DNA from: Coriobacteriia bacterium
Lineage (GTDB): Bacteria; Actinomycetota; Coriobacteriia; Coriobacteriales; UBA8131
DNA length: 64,000 nucleotides
Direction of reading: 5' to 3'
Assembly (NCBI GenBank): GCA_009783085.1
Contig: WRHU01000001.1
Span: forward strand, 62,001-126,000
Positions within the stretch are counted from its first letter, which is position 1, and the number at the start of each line of letters is the position of its first letter. This document shows positions 37,409 through 46,522 of this stretch, piece by piece. The position numbers and the translations under genes are program-made. Under the pieces are notes generated by a model that was not told where the DNA came from, did no database searches, and was given only the letters and a program-made list of their open reading frames with translations.

Positions 37409-39163
37409 GTGGTGGGCTTGACGCGCAACCTTGCAAAAGCCATTTCTCGACTCATAAGCGTCGTTGTCGCGCTTTGCTTGACTGTTACCCTCATGCCGCT
37501 TGCGTATGCCGATGAGGGCGCAAGCATAGACCCCCTCGCACAGGAAATCAATGAAGCTGCCTCAAGTGACGTTGAAGACGCTACTTTTTCTGAGGCTGTG
37601 CCCTCTGAGGACGAAACACCTGACTATGAGGTGGGCGCAGACGATGAATATGTTGAGGAAAACGCTGAATCCGACACTGACCTCTTTGACGACGAAGCAG
37701 ATGAGGATCTTGAGTTTTTAGACGAGGAGGAGAATGAGGAGGCTGAAGCTAATGAAGCCGATACAGAACTCTCTGACAATAACGGGCCTGAAGCTCTGAG
37801 TGTTTCTGGAGCAGGCGGTACACGTATTAAAGATGGGGTGTACACTATCTCAACAAGTCTGAATAAGAAGTTCACTCTTGGCATAGGCAACAGTTCTGCA
37901 AAGACAGGCGCAAAAATTCAACTTAAGGCTAAGAAAAACACGCTTTCTCAAAAGTTCTATTTCGCTCATATTAGTAAGAACGAATATACCATCCATGTGC
38001 TTCGTTCAGGAAAATACCTCGATGTTTCTCATTCAAAAGTGGTTCAAAGACCTAAAAGCGATACAAGCTCGCAGGTGTGGGTTGCTGGTCGTACCAAAAA
38101 GGGCGCTTTTGTGCTTCGCAATAAGGCATCGGGCAAAGTGATGAGTGTCAAAGGGGCTACGGCAAAAAGCAAAGCGAACATTTTGCTCAAAAAGCGAGCT
38201 AAAAATACAACAAAGAACAAAGCAAATCGCAAAGCGCAGACCTTTGTATTAAAGCCAGCTTCAGCCCTGAGCCCAGGTTCTTATTGCCTTAAGAGTTTAG
38301 CAATGGGAAAAAGGTTGCAAGCAAAGAAATCGCTCGGAAAGAAGGGGAGCCTTGTTTTGGTGGGATCCCCAAAAAATGACAATGTCCAAAAATGGGTCTT
38401 TGAATCTGCAGGCAAGGGATACTTTAGGTTGAGAAATGCCCATACTAATAAGGTGTTGGGAGTTAAGAATAATTCGTCAGCATCGGGCGCGGTTGTTTGT
38501 CTGCAAAAAAGGAGCAAGGCTGCCACGCAAAAATGGAAAGCCCATTATGATGGACGCGGAGGATTTAGGCTTGTTAACGCCCACAAAACCGTTCTGAACA
38601 TTGCGGGTGCAGGCAACGTCTGTGCCGAAACACCCCAGAGTTCCTTAAGTCAAAAGTTCACAATCTCGCCAACAAAACTCACCACGGTGCGCCTTGATGT
38701 GCCGCTGGTAAATCAGTTCCCTACTGCGCCTACGGGTTGCGAGATAGCTAGTCTTACTATGTTGCTTAAATATGCTGGTTATAAAACTACCTTTGCAAGA
38801 AGCCTCAATGAGATGTGGTATAGCTCCAATCCACACAACGGTTTTGTGGGCAACCCCCGCGGCTGGTCTGGTTGGACTATTTATCCTAAGCCAGCGGGCA
38901 AATGGATAAAAAAGCGCATTGGTTCCTATAAGGTGCTTACTGGCGCAAGCCATGAAAAACTTCGTTCTACCCTGCGCGAAGGAAAGCCTATTGTGGTGTG
39001 GATGCTTCATCCGCGAATAGGCATGCACTGTTTGATACTTACCGGTTTTGATAAAAAGGGTTTCTATATAAATGATCCGTATGGAACAAAAGACTGGTTT
39101 TGTTCCTATAAAAACTTTGATAGGTATTGGGCTGGTTATTCCCGCATGGCCCTTACCTACTAA
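37409..39163 (+). CDS. Secreted protein: acidic segment, beta-trefoil repeats, C39-like peptidase domain
   Basis: 584 residues from a GTG start; GTG 37412 and TTG 37418 are alternatives. A signal peptide ends near PLAYADEG (residue 34). Residues about 35-130 are extremely acidic (runs of Asp and Glu). Residues about 140-430 are Lys/Ser-rich beta-trefoil-type repeats marked by QKFYF, YLDVS, VLRNKASGKVMSV and WVFESAGKGYFRLRNAHTN, like RICIN lectin repeats. The C-terminal 150 residues resemble Peptidase_C39-like domains: PTGCEIASLTMLLKYAG (Cys), HCLILTGFD (His) and INDPYG (Asp). A role in the cell wall is likely, but the substrate is unknown. Confidence 0.85.
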   Translation: MVGLTRNLAKAISRLISVVVALCLTVTLMPLAYADEGASIDPLAQEINEAASSDVEDATFSEAVPSEDETPDYEVGADDEYVEENAESDTDLFDDEADEDLEFLDEEENEEAEANEADTELSDNNGPEALSVSGAGGTRIKDGVYTISTSLNKKFTLGIGNSSAKTGAKIQLKAKKNTLSQKFYFAHISKNEYTIHVLRSGKYLDVSHSKVVQRPKSDTSSQVWVAGRTKKGAFVLRNKASGKVMSVKGATAKSKANILLKKRAKNTTKNKANRKAQTFVLKPASALSPGSYCLKSLAMGKRLQAKKSLGKKGSLVLVGSPKNDNVQKWVFESAGKGYFRLRNAHTNKVLGVKNNSSASGAVVCLQKRSKAATQKWKAHYDGRGGFRLVNAHKTVLNIAGAGNVCAETPQSSLSQKFTISPTKLTTVRLDVPLVNQFPTAPTGCEIASLTMLLKYAGYKTTFARSLNEMWYSSNPHNGFVGNPRGWSGWTIYPKPAGKWIKKRIGSYKVLTGASHEKLRSTLREGKPIVVWMLHPRIGMHCLILTGFDKKGFYINDPYGTKDWFCSYKNFDRYWAGYSRMALTY

Positions 39164-39203
39164 GTGCCTGTTCTGCGTCCGAAGCAGGGCTTGAGCGGCA
39201 GAG

Positions 39204-40175
39204 CTAGTCCACCACTTCTTGATAGATAGCTTGATACGAACTGAGTCGACGTGCGTCAAGTGAGCCGGCCAATACGGCTTCCTTGACCGAGCAGTCAGGC
39301 TCATTGGTGTGTGTGCAGTTGCGATAATGGCAATTTTCCGCCAGAGCCTCAACGTCTAAGAAGGTTTGAGAGAGTCCCTCGTGTGCTTCATATAAACCAA
39401 GCGAGCGTAAGCCTGGCGTGTCGATAAGCGCTCCACCGTGCGGCAACGTGATCAAGCGACGTGCAACCGTAGTATGCCTACCACCTCTATCTTTGGTGCG
39501 CACCGCACCTGTTTTGAGCAGGGGAGCGTCAAGTAAGGTATTTATGAGTGTCGATTTTCCCACTCCCGAGCGCCCCAGCAAAACTCCCGTCTTGTTAGTA
39601 CCGTCTTTGGTAAGCGCCTCGGTAATCTCCGTAAACCCAAGACCCGTTACGGCAGATTCAACAACTATCGAACAACGGGGAGCCACCTGCCGTGCCAAAG
39701 CGATGTCCTCCTCTAAACGCAAGGCTTGGTCGGCTTTGGTGAGAATAAGAGCAACATCAACACCACTTTGATAGGCCATGACCAGCTGGCGCTCGAGATA
39801 GTCAGGGTCAAGCGCTCGTTTGCCCAAAGCAGACACTACAAACACAACATCTATGTTTGCCGCCAGCACCTGTTCTTCAAAACGGCCAGCACCCTCATGA
39901 ATAGACTGAACCATTGTTTTTCTGGTAAGTGCACTTCGACGTGGCTGTATGGCAGAAATAAGCGGGGTTTCGAGTTCTGGGGCAAGCGTTAGCTCCACAA
40001 AATCTCCCACCGTAGCACGTACGTCTGCATTTTTTATGAGTTCGGTGCTGTGTTGCGCGCGCACCTCATTTTGCCCTGCAGCGTCAACAGATAAAAGGCG
40101 CACGAGAGGATAACCACGATCGAGCGAAACAACCAACCCTTGTGCTGGCTTGTTAGAAAGCAAAATGTCAGCCAC
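39204..40175 (-). CDS. rsgA: Ribosome small-subunit GTPase RsgA
   Basis: 323 residues. An N-terminal OB domain is followed by the circularly permuted GTPase order typical of RsgA: TKAD (G4) precedes G1 GRSGVGKSTLI (about residue 197) and G3 DTPG. The C-terminal zinc site is NCHYRNCTHTNEPDC. It acts late in 30S maturation. The GTG at 40175 is the only reasonable start. A small membrane protein gene lies 19 bases upstream, so rsgA is probably the last gene of the trkH transcript. Confidence 0.95.
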   Translation of the reverse strand: MADILLSNKPAQGLVVSLDRGYPLVRLLSVDAAGQNEVRAQHSTELIKNADVRATVGDFVELTLAPELETPLISAIQPRRSALTRKTMVQSIHEGAGRFEEQVLAANIDVVFVVSALGKRALDPDYLERQLVMAYQSGVDVALILTKADQALRLEEDIALARQVAPRCSIVVESAVTGLGFTEITEALTKDGTNKTGVLLGRSGVGKSTLINTLLDAPLLKTGAVRTKDRGGRHTTVARRLITLPHGGALIDTPGLRSLGLYEAHEGLSQTFLDVEALAENCHYRNCTHTNEPDCSVKEAVLAGSLDARRLSSYQAIYQEVVD

Positions 40176-40194
40176 GCGTGCTCATCGCCTCACC

Positions 40195-40749
40195 CTATCT
40201 TAAGCGCTCACGCAAAAAACGAAACAGCAAGACTAACGCCAGGCCAACACAAATAAGCACGCCACCGCCTATAAGGAGTCCTACGTCAGGATTTTCTGCA
40301 GTTGTGCTACCAGCATCAACTTGCTGTACCGAGGTGGCGTGCACGTCACTCAGTCCCTCATGTTCTTTGCAGGCAAGATGAAAAACACCTTCTATCTCAA
40401 GCGTACTGCCTTCAACATGATAGCGACCAAGGCTTGTTATGGCAGTGGCATCATCACGGCTCATATACACGCTAATGCTCGCATTGGTACTTGTTCCGCT
40501 TGCGCCGCCAGAATTGACATCAGCAGTGTTTGCCGTTGTGGTAGTGAGCGCGGTGTCGCCTGTCAAAGATGAACCCCCAGCACTTGGATTGCCCTGCGCT
40601 TCCAGAGAGCCAGGACCAAGGGCGACCCAGACCATATTTCCGCCAGCTGAGATGACATCGCCAATTGCTTCACCATTAAAATGAACCACGGTGCCATCGA
40701 GGGAAACATCGGCATTATCCAGTTCTATGACTGTTATTTCTGTGCTCAC
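40195..40749 (-). CDS. Single-pass membrane protein of unknown function, coupled to trkH
   Basis: 184 residues. The N-terminal half could be a small OB-like beta domain (DGTVVHFNGEAIGDVISAGG, then MVWVALGPGSLEAQG). A Ser/Thr/Gly linker, a second short beta part (GRYHVEGSTLEIEGVFHLAC) and a C-terminal membrane helix (VGLLIGGGVLICVGLALVLL) with an Arg-rich end follow. No signal peptide is seen, and topology is uncertain. The GTG start overlaps the trkH stop (TAGTG), so it is translated with TrkH and may assist it. Confidence 0.75.
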   Translation of the reverse strand: MSTEITVIELDNADVSLDGTVVHFNGEAIGDVISAGGNMVWVALGPGSLEAQGNPSAGGSSLTGDTALTTTTANTADVNSGGASGTSTNASISVYMSRDDATAITSLGRYHVEGSTLEIEGVFHLACKEHEGLSDVHATSVQQVDAGSTTAENPDVGLLIGGGVLICVGLALVLLFRFLRERLR

Positions 40750-42341
40750 TATTTGTCACCACTTTCCTGAGCTTCTTGTTGCACGGCATTTCTTTTGGTG
40801 CGAAATATTCTTCGAGGCGTTGCGTGTGGGTGAAGCACCCGTCGCTGTGGGCGCAAAGAGAGGAAAAGCGAGGCACCCAATGCCAGCAATGACAAGAACT
40901 CAAGGCGGCCCATCCACATTTGCAAAATGTAAACCACCTTCATAATTACGGGAGCATCAGGCGCAGCCAAACCACTCGAAAGACCTGCATTAGAGGTCGC
41001 CGATATAGATTCAAACATCGAATGAATTGCCTCATAACCACACGCAATGCCTGCCAGCGTGCCAATGAGATAGGTAATTACGTAGAGGGCAGCAATAACC
41101 AGTGAGGCAGAAAGCAGCTCATTGGTAAGCAGGTGTTGTCCAATATGGTTATAACGGGTATTAGTCTGTGCCGACTGCGGCAGCAAAACCGCTTTTATCC
41201 GCAGGCTTAAGCCCTTGAAAATAATACCAACACGCATAGCCTTGATGCCTCCAGCGGTTGAGCCAGCGCTTCCGCCAATCGCTGTTGCAATAGTTATGAG
41301 GAAAAACGCCCCACTGGTGAGCATGGTCGTTATTTGATTGGTGCTGAGCACTTGGTAACCCGCATTGGTGGTCGCACTCACAATGGTAAACAGCCCACGC
41401 CTCAGCAAAGAGAGATAATCGGTAAGATAGGTGCCCGCACAAACGGCTGCGACAAAGGCAACAATCATGATAAAAGTCCAAATGCCGAGCGTTCGCACCT
41501 CAATGTCCTTGGTAAACTCACGCCAGTGTCCGCGCTGTATGCGGGCGTAGAGCGCAAAGTTAATAGCACCGAGGCACATAAAAATCATCGCAACAATCTC
41601 AAGCGGCCACGAATGATAATAAATAAAAGAGGAGCTTTGGGGAGCAAAACCACCGGTGTCATACGAGCCAATGGTCAGCCATAAGCCGTGAAAAAGACTT
41701 CGCACCGGCTCCATGCCCGAGAGCAAAAGAATAGCAGTTAAAATAATAGTTCCGATAAGAACTACAGTCGCAGAAAACGCCCAGATAAAGCGTGCCGTTT
41801 TGGCAACCGAGGGCAAGACGGCTTCTTGGCGTCCTTCCGCATTGTAAAATGAGGAACCCACCTGAGTAAACAATCCAAGCGCCATGGCGATAACAACAAC
41901 ACCTTGTCCGCCAAGGAACTGCAAAATAAAGCGCCACATATTGTCAGCGGTGGACATATGGTCAAGATCTTGCACGAGAGAAAACCCGGTTGCCGTTAGA
42001 CCACTAACGCCCTCAAAAAAGGAATCGAGAAACGAGCTATAGTGTCCGCTGAGCCACAGAGGCAAAGCAGCAAACAAGGCACCAACTATCCAAATAAGAC
42101 CCGTAACGGCGATGGCGTGGCGGCGTTCCATTTGCCCCGTGTTGATTTTGGCAAGACGCAAAAGCGCACCAATGCTCAAAGCACAGCCAATGCCCATAAC
42201 GTAATGAACGCTGGTTTCCCACTCCTGCATAACGCAGCTTACCAGCAGGGGAGCAAGCATAATTGCGCCCATAAAAAGAATCATTATTCCCAGATAATGC
42301 GCGATGATGCGGAGATCTTTTGCGTAAAATCGTGCCCACAT
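40749..42341 (-). CDS. trkH: Potassium uptake protein TrkH
   Basis: 530 residues with about ten membrane helices. The four pore loops with the filter glycines can be seen: TATGFS, YDTGGFAP, TTNAGYQ and TSNAGLS, in order along the chain. TrkH carries K+ into the cell together with a cytoplasmic TrkA, whose gene is not in this window. The ATG at 42341 lies 3 bases after the stop of a 68-codon gene. The 184-residue protein follows with overlap. Confidence 0.93.
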   Translation of the reverse strand: MWARFYAKDLRIIAHYLGIMILFMGAIMLAPLLVSCVMQEWETSVHYVMGIGCALSIGALLRLAKINTGQMERRHAIAVTGLIWIVGALFAALPLWLSGHYSSFLDSFFEGVSGLTATGFSLVQDLDHMSTADNMWRFILQFLGGQGVVVIAMALGLFTQVGSSFYNAEGRQEAVLPSVAKTARFIWAFSATVVLIGTIILTAILLLSGMEPVRSLFHGLWLTIGSYDTGGFAPQSSSFIYYHSWPLEIVAMIFMCLGAINFALYARIQRGHWREFTKDIEVRTLGIWTFIMIVAFVAAVCAGTYLTDYLSLLRRGLFTIVSATTNAGYQVLSTNQITTMLTSGAFFLITIATAIGGSAGSTAGGIKAMRVGIIFKGLSLRIKAVLLPQSAQTNTRYNHIGQHLLTNELLSASLVIAALYVITYLIGTLAGIACGYEAIHSMFESISATSNAGLSSGLAAPDAPVIMKVVYILQMWMGRLEFLSLLALGASLFLSLRPQRRVLHPHATPRRIFRTKRNAVQQEAQESGDK

Positions 42342-42344
42342 AGG

Positions 42345-42551
42345 CTACTGCGCCCACCCAAGCAAAAGACGTTCGAGGATAATTACTGCACCCATAACGA
42401 GCAAGAAGCTAAAAAAGACTACAACAACAATAAGGTAATTACGAAAATTACGGGTATGTCGCGCTTTTTGTATAATGCTCTCCTGTCGTTTCATTTCTCT
42501 ATTATAGCGAGATAACTCCTTTGGTGCGACCTCTGAGGGTTTAAGGTACAA
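42345..42551 (-). CDS. Small membrane protein upstream of trkH
   Basis: Up to 68 residues with one membrane helix (NYLIVVVVFFSFLLVMGAVI) and a basic head. Two starts are possible: TTG at 42551, or ATG at 42494, which would give 49 residues beginning MKRQESIIQK but sits only about 10 bases after a TATAAT on the minus strand. Its stop is 3 bases from the trkH ATG, so it is probably translated as a leader or helper of TrkH. Confidence 0.55.
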   Translation of the reverse strand: MYLKPSEVAPKELSRYNREMKRQESIIQKARHTRNFRNYLIVVVVFFSFLLVMGAVIILERLLLGWAQ

Positions 42552-42665
42552 TTCTTAGAGATACTTTTTTGTGCTGGCGCAGCGAAAACCCGAGGAACCT
42601 TGAGCAACTACCGAGCCAGCGTACATAAATAATGGTAAGAGTTGCACACAGAAAGCGAGAGGGAT

Positions 42666-43286
42666 ATGGCAGCAAGAACGCCTGATATGACTGAGGTAGT
42701 GGGGAGAATTAAAGCTTTGCGTGAGGATTTGGAACTGAGCCTCACCGATATGGCTGAGGCAACAGGACGCAGCGTTGAGGAATATGAAGCTCAGGAATCG
42801 GGCAAAACTGATCTCAGCTTTACCTTTCTTTTTAAGTGTGCCCAGCGATTTGGCGTTGACGTAATCGAGCTGCTCACCGGCGAGGCTCCTCATCTTACGG
42901 GCTATGAGCTTACGCGCCAAAGCGAAGGTCTTTCTATCATGCGTCGTGCGGGTTTTGAGTACCTACACCAAGCTCCCTTGTTTAAGGATAAGCTCTGTGA
43001 ACCCTTTGTGGTTACTGCGCCGTACAGTGCTGAGGAGCAAGATAAGCCCATTCATCTTTCTGCGCACGTTGGGCAAGAGCTCGATTTTATTATCAGCGGA
43101 AAAATGCGCTTTGCCTATGAAGATCACATCGAGGAGGTTGGTCCGGGGGATACGCTTTATTACAACTCAAGTCGCGGACACGGCATGATTGCCATTGGTG
43201 GCGAGCCGTGCGTGTTCCTTGCGGTGGTGCTCAAGCCAGCCGAAGCCGACAGCAGCGATGGCGCTGAAACTAACAAACGTCCATAA
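42666..43286 (+). CDS. XRE-cupin transcriptional regulator
   Basis: 206 residues. An N-terminal Cro/CI-type helix-turn-helix (RIKALREDLELSLTDMAEAT) and a C-terminal cupin barrel (HVGQELDFIISGKMRFAY, then VGPGDTLYYNSSRGHG) are joined by a linker. XRE-cupin regulators usually sense a small metabolite in the barrel. The ATG at 42666 follows GAGAGGGA. It is 28 bases ahead of an acyl-CoA ligase gene on the same strand, a pairing repeatedly seen in anaerobes, so the ligase is the likely target and partner. Confidence 0.9.
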   Translation: MAARTPDMTEVVGRIKALREDLELSLTDMAEATGRSVEEYEAQESGKTDLSFTFLFKCAQRFGVDVIELLTGEAPHLTGYELTRQSEGLSIMRRAGFEYLHQAPLFKDKLCEPFVVTAPYSAEEQDKPIHLSAHVGQELDFIISGKMRFAYEDHIEEVGPGDTLYYNSSRGHGMIAIGGEPCVFLAVVLKPAEADSSDGAETNKRP

Positions 43287-43314
43287 TCGAGCCGAGCAAA
43301 CGAAGGAAAATGAA

Positions 43315-45219
43315 ATGCGCGACATTCACCAAAAATATGTTACCGAAACGTATGACGAGAACGGGATACTCAAAGACTTCTCAGTACAGTGCCCCGATGA
43401 TTATAACTTTGCCTACAACGTTGTTGATGATATTGCCGCTGCTGAGCCAGACCGCCAGGCAATGATATGGGTAAATCCTGAAGGCGAGGAGCACATCTTT
43501 ACCTTTGGCGACATGAAATACTGGAGTGATAAAACTGCAAACTTTCTTGCGCAAAATGGCATCTCATACGGCGATAGAGTGCTGGTCATTTTGCGCCGTC
43601 ATTACCAATTTTGGTTTGTTGCACTTGCGCTTGACAAGCTTGGTGCAATTATTGTTCCGGCGACTTTTATGCTCAAAGAACATGACTTAGACTATCGCAT
43701 CAACTCTGCTGGCGTTACGGCACTCATTTGTACCAATGTTGGTGAGATTGCGCAAGTTGTGGACAATGCGCTTGAGCTTTGTCCAACGCTTACTACCCGT
43801 ATTTTAGTTAATGGGGCAGGGGGTGGCTGCACGCCCGCCGCAGAAATCGCTGAGCTTAAGGCGCAAGCTCCAAAGACGGCAGTTGACCATAATCGAAGCG
43901 GCGATGCCCCTGCCACTGAGAGTGCAGAGTCAAGCTTTGATGTCTATACTGCCAAGGGCAGCGTGCTTTCTGGCGCACAAGGCATACTTGCTACGCGTGT
44001 CAAACGAGAGGGCTGGCTTGACTTTAACGCTGGCGTGCGGGCGGCGAGCGCAGACTTTACGCCTTTGGCTACCAAGGCAAAAGATGCGATGATTATGTAT
44101 TTTTCTTCAGGTACGTCGGGCAACCCCAAGATGGTGCTGCATGACAGCCTGTATTCGCTGGGGCATTTGGGTACGGCAAAACACTGGCTAAATGTTAAAG
44201 GCGACGATGGTTTGCACTTTACCATCGCAGACACTGGTTGGGGCAAAGCGGTGTGGGGCAAGCTCTATGGTCAATGGCTCATGGAAACCAGTGTTATGAC
44301 TTATGATTTTGATAGGTTTATAGGCGAAGAGATATGCGAGATAATCGAGCGGTATAAGGTTACCAGCTTGTGTTGTCCGCCTACGATGTATCGCCTTATT
44401 ATGCAGGGCAAGGTTGACGACTACGACCTCAGCTCGCTTGAGTACAGTTGTACGGCGGGGGAGGCGTTAAATCCTGACCTGTTTGATTCGTGGCGCGAGC
44501 GCACGGGGCTGCATCTTACCGAAGGCTTTGGGCAAACGGAAACCACGGTTACGGTTGCCAATTTGGTAGGTATGGCTCCCAAGCCCGGCTCCATGGGTCG
44601 TCCGGTGCCGCTCTACGTTACCAAAATACTTGACGAGGACGGCAACGAAACTCCGAGTGGTCAGACGGGCGAAATTTGCATTGCCTACGATGCTCAAAAT
44701 CCCCCTCCCGGCATCATGCTGGAATATTATCGTGACCCTGCCAAAACTGCCGAGGCAATTTATGACGGTTGGTACCACACAGGTGACACAGCATGGCGCG
44801 ATGAGGACGGCTATTTTTGGTATGTGGGACGCAATGACGACGTTATCAAGTCAAGCGGCTACCGTATTTCTCCGTTTGAAATTGAAAGCGTTTTGCTGTT
44901 ACACCCTGCCGTAAGCGAGTGCGCGGTAACCGGCGTTCCCGACCCCTTGCGTGGCAAAGCGGTTAAGGCAACTGTTGTTTTGGCCTCCGGCTTTGACGGT
45001 ACGGGCGCAGCAGGAGAGAAACTTACCAAAGAAATCCAAACCTTTATGAAAAAGGAAACTGCTCCTTATAAGTATCCGCGCATCATTGACTATGTTTCTG
45101 AGCTACCAAAAACGGTTAACGGAAAAGTGCGCCGTGCGGTTATTCGCAGCGCAGATGAGGAAAAGACAACCACCGCAGAGGCAGACAAGCGTCACGCTCC
45201 CGAGGAGTTTGGCGGCTAG
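43315..45219 (+). CDS. AMP-forming acyl-CoA synthetase (MACS-like)
   Basis: 634 residues. ATP-binding loop MYFSSGTSGNPKMVLHD, then EGFGQTETT, YHTGDTAWRDEDGYFWYVGR and the C-terminal NGKVRRAVIR catalytic lysine region mark the adenylate-forming family. The ordering and DTGWGKAVWGKLYGQW resemble medium-chain acyl-CoA synthetases. A segment of roughly 45 residues around 200-245 (Ala/Ser-rich) looks like an insertion. It activates a carboxylic acid to its CoA thioester, but the substrate is unknown. ATG at 43315 with GAAGGAA. Confidence 0.92.
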   Translation: MRDIHQKYVTETYDENGILKDFSVQCPDDYNFAYNVVDDIAAAEPDRQAMIWVNPEGEEHIFTFGDMKYWSDKTANFLAQNGISYGDRVLVILRRHYQFWFVALALDKLGAIIVPATFMLKEHDLDYRINSAGVTALICTNVGEIAQVVDNALELCPTLTTRILVNGAGGGCTPAAEIAELKAQAPKTAVDHNRSGDAPATESAESSFDVYTAKGSVLSGAQGILATRVKREGWLDFNAGVRAASADFTPLATKAKDAMIMYFSSGTSGNPKMVLHDSLYSLGHLGTAKHWLNVKGDDGLHFTIADTGWGKAVWGKLYGQWLMETSVMTYDFDRFIGEEICEIIERYKVTSLCCPPTMYRLIMQGKVDDYDLSSLEYSCTAGEALNPDLFDSWRERTGLHLTEGFGQTETTVTVANLVGMAPKPGSMGRPVPLYVTKILDEDGNETPSGQTGEICIAYDAQNPPPGIMLEYYRDPAKTAEAIYDGWYHTGDTAWRDEDGYFWYVGRNDDVIKSSGYRISPFEIESVLLLHPAVSECAVTGVPDPLRGKAVKATVVLASGFDGTGAAGEKLTKEIQTFMKKETAPYKYPRIIDYVSELPKTVNGKVRRAVIRSADEEKTTTAEADKRHAPEEFGG

Positions 45220-45239
45220 CTAAGGAGTTTTGAGCAGCA

Positions 45240-46460
45240 ATGTATAATTTTCGCTATCACCTCATAACCATTGTTTCGATTTTTGTGTCGCTGCTTATTG
45301 GGCTTTTGCTCGGTGCCGCTATTACGGGAAGCGATTTAGTAAAAGATACGCAGGCAAACATGGTCAAGGACTTGGAGTCACGTTTCTCGGAGTTCATGAA
45401 CCAAAATGACGACCTTACTACACAGCTCTCTGCTCTTCAAAATCGTTTTGATGTCGAAAATACGCTTGCAGAAACTCATTTTGAGGCATGGGCACACAAC
45501 CGGCTTGATGGACGCACGGTGGTATTGCTTGTTTCAAGTGCTGACGCAACGGGTGAAGCAACAAGAGAAATTAACGATACCCTGCAACTTTCGGGTGCTG
45601 CAACCGTCAAAATTACCGTCAAGAAACCGCAGTTTGGCCTGCAAGACCCTGAGCATCTGGCTCAACTTGAGGAACTCTTAGGGCTTGGCGGTGGAACCTT
45701 GACCGCAGAAATGCTTGCTTTGCGTCTTGCGGACGAGTGGACGTACGTCTATGCTGCCCCTCCTGCCAAAAAGGACGACGATAAGAAAAAGGATAACAAT
45801 AAGAATCCTGCTGTTGATACCGAGGCGCTTGCTGCCACCATGCAGGCCCGCTATCCTCTCACCAAGTTTTTACTCGAAAAAGAAATAATTTCCGTTGACG
45901 CTCAGTATGCTGCACTCAGCGGGCACACCAGCCCTGCTCCTGATGCTGCGCAAAAACTCGCCCTTGAGTTTGCCGGATCACACCAAATGCCGTATGGGGC
46001 CAACGGCATAATCAACACACTGGTGATTTCTGGCGACGATGAAAGTTTTGTTGCCGACGAGGTTGGATTACAGCTAGCCTCTCAATTCAAGTTACGGGGA
46101 ACAACAGGGAGTGCAACACCGCTTGCTTATCCCGCATGGCTCAAAGATAGTATTCCCAAAAATGCTGCGCAGAGCTCTGCCCAAAATGGTAACCTTGAGG
46201 GCGTGGCAACTCCTGTTGTTGAGCCGAGCTACTATGCCTTGCTTATCGACCTCAACAGTGAGAAGCTTGCTCTTACGAGTGGCAAAAACAACCGAGCCCT
46301 TTCTCGTTTGGCGGGCTTTCTTGAAACGAGTGACCGCTACAGCTTAATTGCCTTGCTGAGCGGAGCGCAAACAGGTGACTATGGCATTGGTCGTCAAGAC
46401 GGACGGTTCTATCCTGCCTTACCAACAGATGCAACAGGACGCGCGCCGTTTACGGGCTAG
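45240..46460 (+). CDS. MctB-family (copper transporter/DUF3186) membrane-anchored protein
   Basis: 406 residues. An N-terminal membrane helix (TIVSIFVSLLIGLLLGAAIT) is followed by a coiled coil (SRFSEFMNQNDDLTTQLSAL) and a large extracytoplasmic domain with a low-complexity Lys/Asp run (KKDDDKKKDNNKNP). This matches the actinobacterial MctB family, named for copper handling but often also implicated in envelope division functions. It starts 20 bases after the acyl-CoA ligase stop. Linkage to the XRE-cupin operon is by position only. Confidence 0.85.
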   Translation: MYNFRYHLITIVSIFVSLLIGLLLGAAITGSDLVKDTQANMVKDLESRFSEFMNQNDDLTTQLSALQNRFDVENTLAETHFEAWAHNRLDGRTVVLLVSSADATGEATREINDTLQLSGAATVKITVKKPQFGLQDPEHLAQLEELLGLGGGTLTAEMLALRLADEWTYVYAAPPAKKDDDKKKDNNKNPAVDTEALAATMQARYPLTKFLLEKEIISVDAQYAALSGHTSPAPDAAQKLALEFAGSHQMPYGANGIINTLVISGDDESFVADEVGLQLASQFKLRGTTGSATPLAYPAWLKDSIPKNAAQSSAQNGNLEGVATPVVEPSYYALLIDLNSEKLALTSGKNNRALSRLAGFLETSDRYSLIALLSGAQTGDYGIGRQDGRFYPALPTDATGRAPFTG

Positions 46461-46522
46461 GGGATAGCCGTGGCAGGCATGCCCACGAGATGTCCACGAG
46501 CACAGCTCGTAAATAAGCGCTC

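Noticed and set aside
38645-39352. 235-codon open frame opposite the C39-like domain and rsgA end
   Set aside because: Covers the Cys and His motifs of the C39-like domain in antisense and has no recognisable features.
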